Below are positions 1 through 14,945 of a DNA stretch of 64,000 nucleotides, one piece after another. The position numbers and the translations under genes are program-made. Every line of letters starts with the position of its first letter. Within the stretch, counting starts at the first letter, position 1. The DNA comes from Zygotorulaspora mrakii (Eukaryota > Ascomycota > Saccharomycetes > Saccharomycetales > Saccharomycetaceae). The DNA lies in contig NC_050719.1 of the NCBI RefSeq assembly GCF_013402915.1, positions 868,001 to 932,000 on the forward strand, in the 5' to 3' direction. The notes beneath the pieces are model-generated. The model was given only the letters and a program-made list of their open reading frames with translations. It did no database searches and was not told the DNA's origin.

Positions 1-1546
1 GCATCCTTTTCTCCCATACTGTTTGTTTGACTTGCTCATTTGAACTTAACATTGCTATTCTCATTGTGGCCAACAGATTTCTAGCAGCCTGAGAATGCGA
101 ATAAACAGCCCCATTAAAAGCCTGTGTAGCGTCTTTTCCTATACTCAATTGTACCAATGCAGTCCCACCCGGATGATTATGAATGAAGGGTGTAACATCA
201 TGGACTATCCCTTCAATTACAACCAATGCCCTCTTATTATTAGCATACTGCTGTCTGGCCAATTCGGAAAATTGTTCTGGCGATATAATAGGTAATTTTT
301 CAATTGATATACCCCATTTCAATTTGGATTTCTCCTGATCTAGCAATTTTTGTTGCTGTTGCAAAGCACATTTTTCTACTTGTTGACTATTCGTAGCGTG
401 AAGATGATTTACTAACCCAAATTGATACAGTATCCAAATACTCCATTTAGAGGGATCCCAGTGATACCATCTTGAACCTGCTGTGTAATCAGAGGGAAAT
501 TCGTGGTGGAAATTATGATTTGCTTCACCGAACAGAATGAATTGCCAAAAAAAAGTCACTGGGAAGTTTATAGCAGATCTTATGTTCGAAAAAGGCTGTG
601 TTGCAAATGGTAAATTTTTAATATGACCCAAACTTCCTAGTAAAAGCCATTGTTGTTGAATAATAGACATACGAACAAACCCCAAATAATAGACACTGGT
701 CCAATAAGGAACTTGACAATACAATGCGACCAAACAAGGTATAACAATCAATGTCAAGAGTAACAATGAAACATAGTTTTCATCCTGCACTTTTAAAATT
801 TCATGATTTGGAGGCTGTAGCAATACTTCTTTTTCGCCATCATGTTTGAGCCTTTTATTGTGGACCATCATTGATGTTGACACAAACGTATTTCTGCATT
901 CCTGAATTGCTCTTCTGGACTTCCTATTACCCAAAAAAAATCTATGACCCCACATCGAGAATAGCCAACCATAAACCGAATATGAATGTGGATCCCTTTC
1001 CGTGTCTTGATGACGATGGTGTGCCAGATGTTGACTCGTGAATTGCAACACCGATCCCAATCCACACGAACCACCAAATATTGCATAAGCTAGCTGTACG
1101 ACAATATGGGTCTGAAAACTTTGATGGGTAAAAAATCTATGGTAACCGCCAAACAGCGATATTTGTGAGATGATCATATAGAACCCAAAGAAGTACATAA
1201 ACAATGGTGTCACACCCTGTGGCCTTGAAAGAACTATTTTGAACAAAGAAAATAATGGCAGGATAATGCAAAGTATTGTCGATTGTAAACTCATACGCTT
1301 TAGCAAATGCACGATATGCGGATCTCGTTTCTTTAAGGTTGATGATGAGACCTGTATCTCTGGAAGCTCCTTTACGACTTCTTCATTCTCCCCCGCAGAG
1401 ACAACAGCTTGCCCCATTTGAATATCATCTAAAGCCTCTTCATCCTTTGTCTCAACAATATGTAATTCTTCTGCATCATCGTTCTTACCGTAATTAGTCC
1501 TGGCAACCAAGTCACTAAAATCAAACTCTGGTATTCCATCATTCAT
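1..1546 (-). CDS. Divergent Ole1-like acyl-CoA delta-9 desaturase (3' end cut by window)
   Basis: The minus-strand frame stays open from the ATG at 1546 to the window edge, giving about 515 residues; an in-frame stop lies upstream near 1647. The family is an ER-membrane di-iron acyl-CoA desaturase fused to a C-terminal cytochrome b5 domain. I see the three histidine boxes: HRFFTH (about 136-141), HLAHH (173-177) and HNFHH (344-348). A heme-binding HPGG follows near 458. The Asn that lies four residues before the conserved His between boxes 2 and 3 (NSLAH in Ole1) is Gly here (GSLGH, about 304-308). The match to S. cerevisiae Ole1 as I remember it is weak for this highly conserved enzyme, so this looks like a paralogue rather than the housekeeping OLE1. 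It is divergent from SRP101. Substrate and activity are unknown. Confidence 0.85.
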   Translation of the reverse strand, partial: MNDGIPEFDFSDLVARTNYGKNDDAEELHIVETKDEEALDDIQMGQAVVSAGENEEVVKELPEIQVSSSTLKKRDPHIVHLLKRMSLQSTILCIILPLFSLFKIVLSRPQGVTPLFMYFFGFYMIISQISLFGGYHRFFTHQSFQTHIVVQLAYAIFGGSCGLGSVLQFTSQHLAHHRHQDTERDPHSYSVYGWLFSMWGHRFFLGNRKSRRAIQECRNTFVSTSMMVHNKRLKHDGEKEVLLQPPNHEILKVQDENYVSLLLLTLIVIPCLVALYCQVPYWTSVYYLGFVRMSIIQQQWLLLGSLGHIKNLPFATQPFSNIRSAINFPVTFFWQFILFGEANHNFHHEFPSDYTAGSRWYHWDPSKWSIWILYQFGLVNHLHATNSQQVEKCALQQQQKLLDQEKSKLKWGISIEKLPIISPEQFSELARQQYANNKRALVVIEGIVHDVTPFIHNHPGGTALVQLSIGKDATQAFNGAVYSHSQAARNLLATMRIAMLSSNEQVKQTVWEKRM

Positions 1547-2155
1547 GGCTCCAAATTCGCCCTCTGCTATCACTGATTCACACAGCAAAATCTCCCGTAA
1601 TTCTAAAGGGAATGTGCTGGCTATGTTTACACTCTTCCTTGTATTTCCTCAAGAGCGATGCAACTTCGAATTGTTGAATATTCTCATTACAACTCCGATT
1701 GATACACTGATAAAACAAAAAGCTATAAGAACGAAAATATGGATTAATAATGAGATGAGAGGTTGTTACAAAAATATCTACAGACTAAAATAAGTTGAAA
1801 TAAGTTGCAATGAAGCATATAAATATATTTTATAGGTCAGTATTTACCATGCCCTCTTCTCAAGCGAGTATTTCGAATAATATCTAAAGTAAAGTATTCA
1901 TTAACCAGTAATCAGATACTATCTGGATATACTGAGGCTGCAAGAGTCATTGAACGCAGTTGAAAGGCCACAAGCGATGGCTACCTTTCGCATTTATTTG
2001 TTCGTTCATGAGTTTTCGCCGTTCTTGGAAAGAAATTTTCAACAGGTTATGAACAAAAAATGATCAAAGTATGGTATCTAGACCAAAGTTCGAAAAAGAT
2101 TACAATTCAAAGAGATTCCGGAATTGGGAAGAATTTCTGAGAACCTCATATTTCT
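1547..2155. other. Divergent spacer, desaturase-like gene / SRP101
   Basis: About 600 bases between two divergent starts, so it should hold both promoters. It has AT-rich stretches (TATA-like around 1818-1832). I see no RNA gene or repeat in it. Confidence 0.6.
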
Positions 2156-3955
2156 ATGCTTGAGCAATTTGGTATAATCACGCCTCAGGGCCAGGTCCTC
2201 TACCAATACAACATCTCGGGCAAGAGATTCGCAGAAGTACAGATCAATAAGTTCATAGCTCATCTCATTGCATCTCCAGGTGCTAAGGGGGCCGAGCACA
2301 ATGGAAAGTTTTCCATTGTTAACATTAATAGTGGAGGGCCAACTAAGAACGCTCGTGGATTCTGCACAATGTATCACATCACGAAGCAACCAGAGCTTTA
2401 CTATTTTGCCACATATTCAGATGCATCTCTACAACTGAATGATGAGGCTGAAGAGATTTTGACTTTGGCACTCTCGTTGTGGGACTCGCTCAAGTTGAAT
2501 TTAGGAATCATAGATAATCTTAATGGGAAAGGGGATAAAAATGAACACAATTACGTGGATATACTACAAGGTTTAGATGATGCGGTTAGGAAATTCGATC
2601 AATATCTAAAAGTCAAATATGAAGCGTCAATAAAGAAAAGCCATGTTTTAAAGGAGAAAACGAGCACTGAATCATATCAAAAGAAACGTAATAACGACTC
2701 AAAGGGCAGTAAGAAGAAGATAGCTCAGTCCAATGCAAGTGGAAGAAAATGGGGTCAAAATGGAATGATGGAAGAGATAAACTCAAAAGATGCCTCTCTA
2801 CTTGATTTCTCTGCAGAAGGCGACGAAGAAAATTCCTATTCCATAAACGCCACCATTGAAAAGGATTCGTTCGGTAATAGAACCGAGAATGGTGAATTTT
2901 TAATCAAGGAGATCGATGAACTTTTATCGAAGGAGAAAGTGACCTCTCAGCAGCCAGCTAAAGAAACGACGTTGGACAACGCTTTTGGTTTCTTAAAAAA
3001 GCATGTTTTAGGGAACAAAACAATTACAGAGCAGGATTTAAATTCTATTCTAGAGCAGATGAAGCAGCAATTGATTACTAAGAACGTTGCACCAGAAGCA
3101 GCGGCCTTTCTGATGGATCAAGTATCAAAAGACTTAGTAGGATCAAAGACTGCAGGTTGGACAAGCGTTGAAATAACGGCTCGTGAAGCTTTGACAAAGG
3201 CACTAACACAAGTTTTAACACCTGGTGTTTCCGTCGATCTTCTGCATGAAATTCAAAAGAAGGCGGAAGAGAAGCAACCCTACGTATTTTCTATTGTGGG
3301 TGTTAATGGTGTTGGAAAATCTACAAATCTGTCAAAATTGGCTTTTTGGCTGCTGCAAAATAACTTTAAAGTACTGATTGTTGCATGTGATACGTTTAGA
3401 TCGGGGGCAATCGAGCAATTAAGAGTTCATGTTGAAAACTTAGCCCAACTTACCGACGAATCACACATTCGTGGATCAAAAAATAAGAGAGGCAAATCGG
3501 GAAATGATCATGTTGAGTTATTTGAGGCAGGCTATGGTGGATCCGATTTAGTGACGAAAATTGCGAAACAGGCCATTAAGTATGCAAAAGACCAGGATTT
3601 CGACGTTGTCTTGATGGACACTGCTGGCAGAAGACATAATGATGCGACTCTCATGTCACCTCTGAAATCCTTTGCTGAACAAGCGAATCCCGACAAGATC
3701 ATTATGGTTGGTGAAGCTTTGGTAGGAACAGATTCTGTGCAACAGGCAAAAAATTTTAACAATGCGTTTGGCAAAGCTAGAGATATTGATTTTTTCATTG
3801 TTTCCAAATGTGATACTGTGGGTCAAATGTTAGGTACTATGGTTAATATGGTGTACGCTACGGACATTCCTATACTATTTGTAGGTGTCGGCCAAACTTA
3901 CACTGACTTAAGAACTTTAAGTGTTAATTGGGCAGTAAACATTCTAATGTCATAA
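2156..3955 (+). CDS. SRP101: Signal recognition particle receptor alpha subunit (SRalpha)
   Basis: SRalpha is the GTPase that docks SRP-ribosome complexes at the ER membrane, anchored through the beta subunit Srp102. The 599-residue protein matches the S. cerevisiae length (about 621). The N-terminal SRX domain (1 to about 150) begins with the family pattern FGIITPQGQVLYQYN. A charged Lys/Ser-rich linker follows, then the NG GTPase domain. The P-loop GVNGVGKS is at 382-389, DTAGRR starts at 488, SKCD is the base-recognition motif, and the C-terminus has GVGQTYTDL. The ATG at 2156 gives the conserved N-terminus. It converges on HRQ1 with a 91-base gap. SRP101-HRQ1-RTT103 order is the same as on S. 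cerevisiae chromosome IV. Confidence 0.97.
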   Translation: MLEQFGIITPQGQVLYQYNISGKRFAEVQINKFIAHLIASPGAKGAEHNGKFSIVNINSGGPTKNARGFCTMYHITKQPELYYFATYSDASLQLNDEAEEILTLALSLWDSLKLNLGIIDNLNGKGDKNEHNYVDILQGLDDAVRKFDQYLKVKYEASIKKSHVLKEKTSTESYQKKRNNDSKGSKKKIAQSNASGRKWGQNGMMEEINSKDASLLDFSAEGDEENSYSINATIEKDSFGNRTENGEFLIKEIDELLSKEKVTSQQPAKETTLDNAFGFLKKHVLGNKTITEQDLNSILEQMKQQLITKNVAPEAAAFLMDQVSKDLVGSKTAGWTSVEITAREALTKALTQVLTPGVSVDLLHEIQKKAEEKQPYVFSIVGVNGVGKSTNLSKLAFWLLQNNFKVLIVACDTFRSGAIEQLRVHVENLAQLTDESHIRGSKNKRGKSGNDHVELFEAGYGGSDLVTKIAKQAIKYAKDQDFDVVLMDTAGRRHNDATLMSPLKSFAEQANPDKIIMVGEALVGTDSVQQAKNFNNAFGKARDIDFFIVSKCDTVGQMLGTMVNMVYATDIPILFVGVGQTYTDLRTLSVNWAVNILMS

Positions 3956-4046
3956 ATTACTTCACTCCCGAGAAATTATTATTTATAATAGTTTCGTACA
4001 TTTAAGTACCTTATATGATCTGTAACATTAATTCTTGGCCGACGTT

Positions 4047-7000
4047 TCAGTCCTCTTTTTTGATAAAATGGGGATCGACAGCCGCTTTAAGCTGTTTGGC
4101 TTCAATTATTTGGAATCCCTGGGAAAAGTTCACATGAGAAGATACAGGTTCCACCGTTTCCACCTTTATTTCGGGCATATGTGCCTCAGGCCCATCCTGA
4201 ATTTTGTCAATGAACGTCGAATCTTGATGACCCAAAATGCAGTGTAAAATAATTTGGGCTGCTCGTTTTGAAGAGACCAAGTTATTCTCCTTGCAAAAAG
4301 AGGCAATTACACAGTTTGGACAACCATCCTCACATGGGCACTCTTCTATTCTTTGTAAGGCACCTTCTAAAATACTATCAACATGTTCGAATGCTTTCTC
4401 CGATAGTCCTGAGCCATACTTCCCTCCTTTACTATCATATAATATGAGCCTTGCCGGGCGTTTCCTTTTAGTTTGCCTCTCGGCAAATTCTTTCTCTGGC
4501 GCTTTACATTCGGTTTGGATCTCATCAACACCGGCTACTATAAACCTGGGAAGCAGTGCCATGATTCCATGCTGTGCAGAGTGAATACCGCCAGCTACGC
4601 TTAAATTTTTTCTTTGACATAAATCTAGTGCTCTCTTGGGAATATCAATCCATAAACCCTTCGAGTTTATCATAACAGGAGGATTATGCGTTTCGATTGC
4701 ATCAATTATCCGCTTATACTTGTCTACTTTGAAAAATCCGAAGACGATAATCGTTATTTTGATTTTACCAAAATATACGGGAATATCACTGGATTCCATT
4801 GAGCGAACGAGCTCAATTTCTTCTGGATCAACGTCTGTATAATCCCTTTGATTGGTTACCCAGTCGACATCTACACGCTGCACAGCAGCATAGCGTTCGT
4901 CTGGATTGAACTCTTTAACCAAATAAGGATAGCCTTGATGAATGAAAATCCCTCCGTCATAGAGTGTGAAACTTGTCCTCGAGCTTTCAACCTCTTCGAT
5001 TATGGTATTCCTTCCATTCGTTATATCAACAACGGCAAACTGATCTTCTTCGCCCCCCCTTAAAGATACTAGTTTAGAGGGCCATGGTAAAAACCTATTA
5101 TGAGTATGGTACCCTTCTGAATTATAATGAAGTCTTTCAGCACATATTTTTTCAAGAGATGATTTCTCAAAATACAAGGAGTCTCTCTCAATGGTTATGG
5201 GCAATTCAAACGCTGCACATTGGATGTGACCTTCCAATATTAAAACGTTATGAAAGTCAAGAATTAATTCTTGAAAAGAGTCCGTGTTTTCTCCATCTAG
5301 AAGAATTTCAGGATGTGCCACATAATGTTGATCTAGAGGTGCATCACTGGCTACTACTAAAGTAAGAGAGTCTTGATTTCTTCTACCTGCTCTACCACTC
5401 TGTTGATGGAAGTTTGCCATTGACAGGGGAAACCCACACATTAAAACCGCATCTAAACCACCAATATCAACACCAAGCTCCAATGCATTTGTTGCTATAA
5501 CTGCTTTCAAACCTCCATGGAACATCTCTCGTTCAATTTTTCTTCTATCTGAAGCGGCATAACCTCCTCTATACGACATAACCTCAGTGAGTAAATCCTG
5601 GCGACCCATCTCCTCAAAAATAATCCTGACCTCTTTCATAAGAAGCTCACATACTCTCCGCACAAAACAGAAAGCAATTGTACGAACGTTTTTCAAAACC
5701 AATTGAACCAAGATTTTAGCACTCTCCCGGATGAAATTTTCTCTACGCCTTTGATGCTGACTTAAAACTGGAGGATTCCACACCACCAAGTGTTTAGTTC
5801 CTCTTGGAGATCCATCTTCGTGGATTAATCGTACGTCTTTTATACCAAACATATTTCGCATATGTAGTATTGGTTCCTTTAGAGTTGCAGAGCATGAAAT
5901 AAACTGCAACTTATTATTCTCATAAAAGTGCTGACAAAGCCTCAATAGTCTGCGCATAACCAGGGCGACATGTGAACCGAAGAGCCCTTTATAAACATGT
6001 AATTCATCAACCACAACTAACCGCAAATTGTACAGGAAATGCCTCCAATTTGGATGGTTGGGCAAAATACTTGTATGAACCATGTCTGGATTCGTAAAAA
6101 TGACCCTTGCATTCTTTCTAATGAACATTCTCCGATTCTGTTCCGTATCCCCATCATATGTGTCGACAACTAGGTCTTTTAGCCTTGGAATTTTGGAGGC
6201 AAGTGTCTCGAAGGATCTTTTTTGATCCTGTGCCAAAGCTTTTGTTGGAAAAATGTACATGAAAGAGGACTCAGGCTCCTTCAGCAGTAAATCAATTGCT
6301 GAAAGTTGATAGATTAGTGATTTTCCGGAGGAGGTTGAAGTGGTAATTATTACATTCTCACCGTCATGAACAGCGTTCAATGCATCCGCTTGATGAGAAT
6401 AAAAATTTTTGTGGGTAAGTGCCTGAAACACGTCCGGTGAAATGCTGAAATCTAAATCTTTATATTCTGCAGTCCTTTCGGGTATGAGATGATGCTCTTT
6501 TATCTGACTATTGTATAAATCCGAATCCTTCAATTGCCTGATCAGTTCTTCCACTGAAGGTCGTACAAGCCCACTTTCCTTATCGACTACAACCCCTTTG
6601 TGTTTCTTATCTTTTGCGTTCATCATGGCATCGATGGGATCTTCATATTCTTTCTTTCTGGGCAAAACGCTTTCAGCTAGTCTGTTCAGCTCAGTCTTTG
6701 GATCAAGGCCCTGGGAAGTACATTTTGCAAGAAACTCAGAAAGAGCTCGATTAAACGTTTCAGCTCTCTTTGCTATCATCTTTTTCATCTGATCGCCATC
6801 GTAGGTTGGAAGTTTGACTCTGGCACCATTACCATCACTATTGAGCCAAGAATATCTCATGGTTCCATCAGTGAATTCAAAGATTAGTACCTGAGTAGAT
6901 TTTCCTTGCGAATATTCACTTTCAACATCCTTCAGCTCATATATATCATTTTCTTTCTGCTGGAAGCCACCACCCTTAAAATCGAACACCTTGGACTCAG

Positions 7001-7265
7001 TATATATCTGGTTTTCATCGATATATTTGAATAAACAGTCTCTAGGAAGCAATGCTACCACTTTGGCAAAATCTAGTTCTGAAACTTCTTTCTTCAAGGA
7101 CGATTGAATAGGCTTTTGTAATGTGTCAAAGGTAGGTATGACATGCTTCCTGCACAGTAAAAAGGTATACAGTGTATTCAGCCGGAAAAAAAACTGTTTC
7201 AGCTCATCGAATTCATCTTGAGTAGCAAGCTTCACTCTTTTTATACTGCGCGAATCTGCTTCCAT
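4047..7265 (-). CDS. HRQ1: RecQ4-type 3'-5' DNA helicase Hrq1
   Basis: A 1072-residue superfamily 2 helicase, nearly the same length as S. cerevisiae Hrq1 (1077). Family members unwind DNA 3' to 5' and act in interstrand crosslink repair and telomere maintenance. Visible motifs are the Walker A TSTSSGKS (309-316), the variant DEAH box DELH (420-423), SATL, and the motif VI pattern SGRAGRR. Near the C-terminus is the cysteine cluster of the family (CPCEDGCPNC with a further Cys after it), probably metal binding. The start is ATG at 7265. It is divergent from RTT103 across a 199-base shared promoter. Confidence 0.96.
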   Translation of the reverse strand: MEADSRSIKRVKLATQDEFDELKQFFFRLNTLYTFLLCRKHVIPTFDTLQKPIQSSLKKEVSELDFAKVVALLPRDCLFKYIDENQIYTESKVFDFKGGGFQQKENDIYELKDVESEYSQGKSTQVLIFEFTDGTMRYSWLNSDGNGARVKLPTYDGDQMKKMIAKRAETFNRALSEFLAKCTSQGLDPKTELNRLAESVLPRKKEYEDPIDAMMNAKDKKHKGVVVDKESGLVRPSVEELIRQLKDSDLYNSQIKEHHLIPERTAEYKDLDFSISPDVFQALTHKNFYSHQADALNAVHDGENVIITTSTSSGKSLIYQLSAIDLLLKEPESSFMYIFPTKALAQDQKRSFETLASKIPRLKDLVVDTYDGDTEQNRRMFIRKNARVIFTNPDMVHTSILPNHPNWRHFLYNLRLVVVDELHVYKGLFGSHVALVMRRLLRLCQHFYENNKLQFISCSATLKEPILHMRNMFGIKDVRLIHEDGSPRGTKHLVVWNPPVLSQHQRRRENFIRESAKILVQLVLKNVRTIAFCFVRRVCELLMKEVRIIFEEMGRQDLLTEVMSYRGGYAASDRRKIEREMFHGGLKAVIATNALELGVDIGGLDAVLMCGFPLSMANFHQQSGRAGRRNQDSLTLVVASDAPLDQHYVAHPEILLDGENTDSFQELILDFHNVLILEGHIQCAAFELPITIERDSLYFEKSSLEKICAERLHYNSEGYHTHNRFLPWPSKLVSLRGGEEDQFAVVDITNGRNTIIEEVESSRTSFTLYDGGIFIHQGYPYLVKEFNPDERYAAVQRVDVDWVTNQRDYTDVDPEEIELVRSMESSDIPVYFGKIKITIIVFGFFKVDKYKRIIDAIETHNPPVMINSKGLWIDIPKRALDLCQRKNLSVAGGIHSAQHGIMALLPRFIVAGVDEIQTECKAPEKEFAERQTKRKRPARLILYDSKGGKYGSGLSEKAFEHVDSILEGALQRIEECPCEDGCPNCVIASFCKENNLVSSKRAAQIILHCILGHQDSTFIDKIQDGPEAHMPEIKVETVEPVSSHVNFSQGFQIIEAKQLKAAVDPHFIKKED

Positions 7266-7464
7266 GGATTGTAAGGGTCCTATTATACACTGGGAAGACC
7301 CTAGTTGCTCATTTTCTTATAATCTATCAGTTTTTCAGCCCGTCATTAAAAGGCCGATCGGTTAAAATTTCATTTGATATATTCATGTTCAAAGTCTAAT
7401 GAAAAGGAAGGACTTGAAACTGAATACAACAAAGGACTACTCGACATAATTGAGAGGGCGTACC

Positions 7465-8580
7465 ATGTCATTTTCTGCTGAACAGTTTGTTTCCAGATTA
7501 AACAACTTAGAAGACTCCCAGGAGTCTATTGGAAACGCTTCAAAATGGTTATTATCTCAATATAGAGATGCCTCAAAAGTTGCTGAATTTTGGAAGAATT
7601 ACATGCTGAGAAAGGACATAAATACTAGACGGAAACTGCTAGCAATATATTTAGTAAATCATGTTGTACAACAGGCCAAGGCAAAGAAGATTGGCCAGTT
7701 TCAAACTGCTCTTGGACATGTGACAGCGGAAGTATTAAGGGAAGTGTACCCAGTTCTTCCTAGAGATCTAAAGAAGAAAGTAAGACGAGTCTGTGATATT
7801 TGGAGAGACAGGTGCATTTTTTCCGAAGATGTTTTGAGTGGCATAAAATCATGTCTCGATTCTGAGGAAACTGTGTCTGCTAGCACGCCGATCCCACCAA
7901 AGCTTACGCCCTTAGTTGAGAGTTTTGACAAGCTAGATAGAATGGAACAAAATGCCAAGGCTATGAAGCTAAGATTTGATAACGCTATCGGAGCATTAGA
8001 TCCTTCCAGTGTTGTCTATGAGGAAAATTTTGGAATAGTGGCTAAGATAGGACAGACCGCAATAGACACAGCAAACCAATCCATTCAATTGAGAGAGCAT
8101 GCTTTATCTCGGCTTAAATCACTTTTGGAATTAGAAAAAAAGCTCCTGGATGAAGAGAGGAATACGATTGGCGAAATGGATATCGCAATAGCATCTAGAA
8201 ATTCGGCAAGTGTAAACCAAGGTGCAGAATATGAAGAAGATATTTTGCCCACTTACGAAGCCGGAAACGAGGATGATGAGGATGATGAGCAGAATAATAG
8301 CAGCAGCAGCAATAGCAGTGATAGCGATGATGGTGATAGCGGCAAGGACATATCAGAGCTAGACAACAATATAGTATCTACTAATAAACGACAACATGAA
8401 TTATCAAGCGATAACTCACAAGCCAAAAAGCCAAAAAGCTCTTCTGAAGATATCGACGGCCGTTCTGTGCAGGAATACGAGCCAGAATCGTTACCAAACA
8501 ACTCTAATAGTCCACGTGAGAGCGGGACATCAGGTGTGACGTCAAATATACAAGATTTATTAAGTAAACTAGCTAATTAG
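7465..8580 (+). CDS. RTT103: RNA polymerase II CTD-interacting termination factor Rtt103
   Basis: Rtt103 binds Ser2-phosphorylated RNA polymerase II CTD and helps recruit the Rat1 exonuclease for termination. The 371-residue protein (S. cerevisiae about 409) starts with the CID fold, MSFSAEQFVSRLNNLEDSQ and on to about residue 135. A helical/coiled segment follows (about 155-235). The tail is acidic and Ser-rich (about 250-290) and encoded by AGC/GAT-rich simple sequence. The open frame reaches back to a TTG at 7450, but the ATG at 7465 gives the conserved N-terminus. It converges with MED20/SRB2 (54-base gap). In S. cerevisiae its neighbour on this side is NSE3, which here lies 13 kb away. 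Confidence 0.95.
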   Translation: MSFSAEQFVSRLNNLEDSQESIGNASKWLLSQYRDASKVAEFWKNYMLRKDINTRRKLLAIYLVNHVVQQAKAKKIGQFQTALGHVTAEVLREVYPVLPRDLKKKVRRVCDIWRDRCIFSEDVLSGIKSCLDSEETVSASTPIPPKLTPLVESFDKLDRMEQNAKAMKLRFDNAIGALDPSSVVYEENFGIVAKIGQTAIDTANQSIQLREHALSRLKSLLELEKKLLDEERNTIGEMDIAIASRNSASVNQGAEYEEDILPTYEAGNEDDEDDEQNNSSSSNSSDSDDGDSGKDISELDNNIVSTNKRQHELSSDNSQAKKPKSSSEDIDGRSVQEYEPESLPNNSNSPRESGTSGVTSNIQDLLSKLAN

Positions 8581-8634
8581 CGAAAGGCTTTAAGTTTTGA
8601 GATATTTATCTATGTACAAAAGTCAGACTTCCTT

Positions 8635-9347
8635 TCAAAAATTTAAAACTCGGACGTATTGATGTGCCAAGTCGCATATGTAATCATTTCCGGAGAAATA
8701 TAAGCGTTCATCAGATATTCTCATATCTTTGACTTCTATATCCTTCAAAAGGCTTTGCAAACTGACGAGCTTCTCTGCGAATTCTTCCTCTGTTGCATCT
8801 TCATTAGAAGTGATCTCGATAAGCAGTCCTTTAAACCCGGTTGATGAAAAGAGATTAATTGCTCTAACTATGAGGTCAGTGGTCTGAAATGTCTCGCCAG
8901 CTTCTCCTTTTATGCTTTGCCGTTGGGACCAAATGTTCGATAGTTTTGTGGATAAAATTGCATCAATTGGCTCTGGGGTATCCCCACAGCATCCGTTGGA
9001 AAGAAGGCTTGAAGATTTGTCATTCAAAGTTGCAGTAGTTACCATACAAACATTGTTTTTTATCAGCACAGTTTTTTTGTCATGATGGGAGAAAGTTATC
9101 GAACACATTAACTTGGATTCACCGGGCGGTATGTTTTTCACCTGATATCTATAGGTTTTGAAATCGACATTCCATGAATCCAGAACTGAAAGTAGTGTAC
9201 TAGAGAGGGCATCTTTGAATTCTATCAAAGTGCTTGTTGTAGCCCTTTCAGCAAATATAACTCTTTATGCATACCATTCTTAGTTAGTTGATTTGTTCCG
9301 AATCTCTTTTAAAGAAGGTTTGCTTTAACTTACGCAGTCCTCCGCAT
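8635..9347 (-). CDS. SRB2: Mediator head subunit Med20/Srb2, spliced (join 8635..9262, 9334..9347)
   Basis: Med20 is a head-module subunit of Mediator and pairs with Med18. The main exon encodes a recognisable Srb2: ELKDALSS-like start, SKLMCSITF, GFKGLLIE and the ending CDLAHQYVR. On its own this frame starts at a weak Met and lacks the conserved N-terminus. Adding a 14-nt exon (9347 down to 9334, ATGCGGAGGACTGC) across a 71-nt intron restores it: MRRTAVIFAERATTSTL against the yeast pattern MGKSAVIFVERATPATL. The spliced protein is 213 residues (S. cerevisiae 210). S. cerevisiae SRB2 also has an intron near its 5' end. It lies beside RTT103 on one side and the inverted GCN2 block on the other. 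Confidence 0.93.
9263..9333 (-). other. Spliceosomal intron of MED20/SRB2
   Basis: On the minus strand the 5' splice site is GTAAGT (9333-9328). The branch-point sequence is AACTAACTAAG with core ACTAAC at 9288-9283. The acceptor is AAAG ending at 9263, about 21 bases after the branch A. The acceptor is AAG rather than the usual YAG, but it is the only nearby AG that keeps the conserved reading frame. This is the only intron I find in the window. Confidence 0.88.
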
Positions 9348-9974
9348 CAGCAACTCCAGTAAAACCCTTGGTACGTGTGTAGTGTGCCTATTGATTGTTC
9401 TTTATATATGTTTCCTGCTTCTGGGCCCGCTAATGAAACCAACGACGCGGGCCTGCTCCAACACAGCAAAATCATTGTCATTAAAAAAAATTGTATATAA
9501 AGATAAACTAAAATATTAATTCTTGATTCCATCTTTCGAATGCTTTTGTAAGCTTCGAATAAGGGTATTTGAGTATCTTTCATCACACTTTGTGTCTTAA
9601 TATTTGAGTGAATGCGTATTTTGCGGAATCAGGATAAATTTCTGATGCTGCGAAAGTAGGATTAAGTTTTGATGAAATCATCTTATTACCACAGTTTCGA
9701 TGCATTTGCAACCTCCTTGTATTTTACTTACAGTTATTTTTCAAGAGAATACTGGGAAACTATGCAGCGGAGTGTTTCTGATTGATCAGTGTCGTGCGCT
9801 TTAGAATTGGGAAAGAGGCGTTGAAACTTCAAATGAAATATAGTAAGGCACCATTTTACATTGAAATAGAGGGTATTTCTTTGCTGTTCGTCTGGTGGAA
9901 AAATAGCTAAGGCGTAAAGCGAAGACAGATTGAGGCCTCCTCGATAGAGCGATGCAGTCGAAGAAAGAAATGAC
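9348..9974. other. Spacer at left end of inverted block (SRB2 promoter / GCN2 3' end)
   Basis: 627 bases holding the MED20/SRB2 promoter and the GCN2 terminator. A GC-rich inverted repeat, GGCCCGC (9424-9430) and GCGGGCC (9447-9453) with a 16-base loop, stands out from the AT-rich surroundings. I see no tRNA or convincing snoRNA and no gene. It is one of the two breakpoint intervals of the GCN2-NSE3 inversion. Confidence 0.5.

Positions 9975-14945
<4,971 letters not shown>

Noticed and set aside
868..1086. 72-codon minus-strand ORF
   Set aside because: It is an out-of-frame shadow of the desaturase-like gene, which stays open to the window edge in another frame and carries all histidine boxes.
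9660..9785. Possible C/D snoRNA (TTGATGA near 9669, CTGA near 9778)
   Set aside because: The C box is imperfect, there is no terminal stem and no guide complementarity I can recognise. Motifs this short occur by chance.
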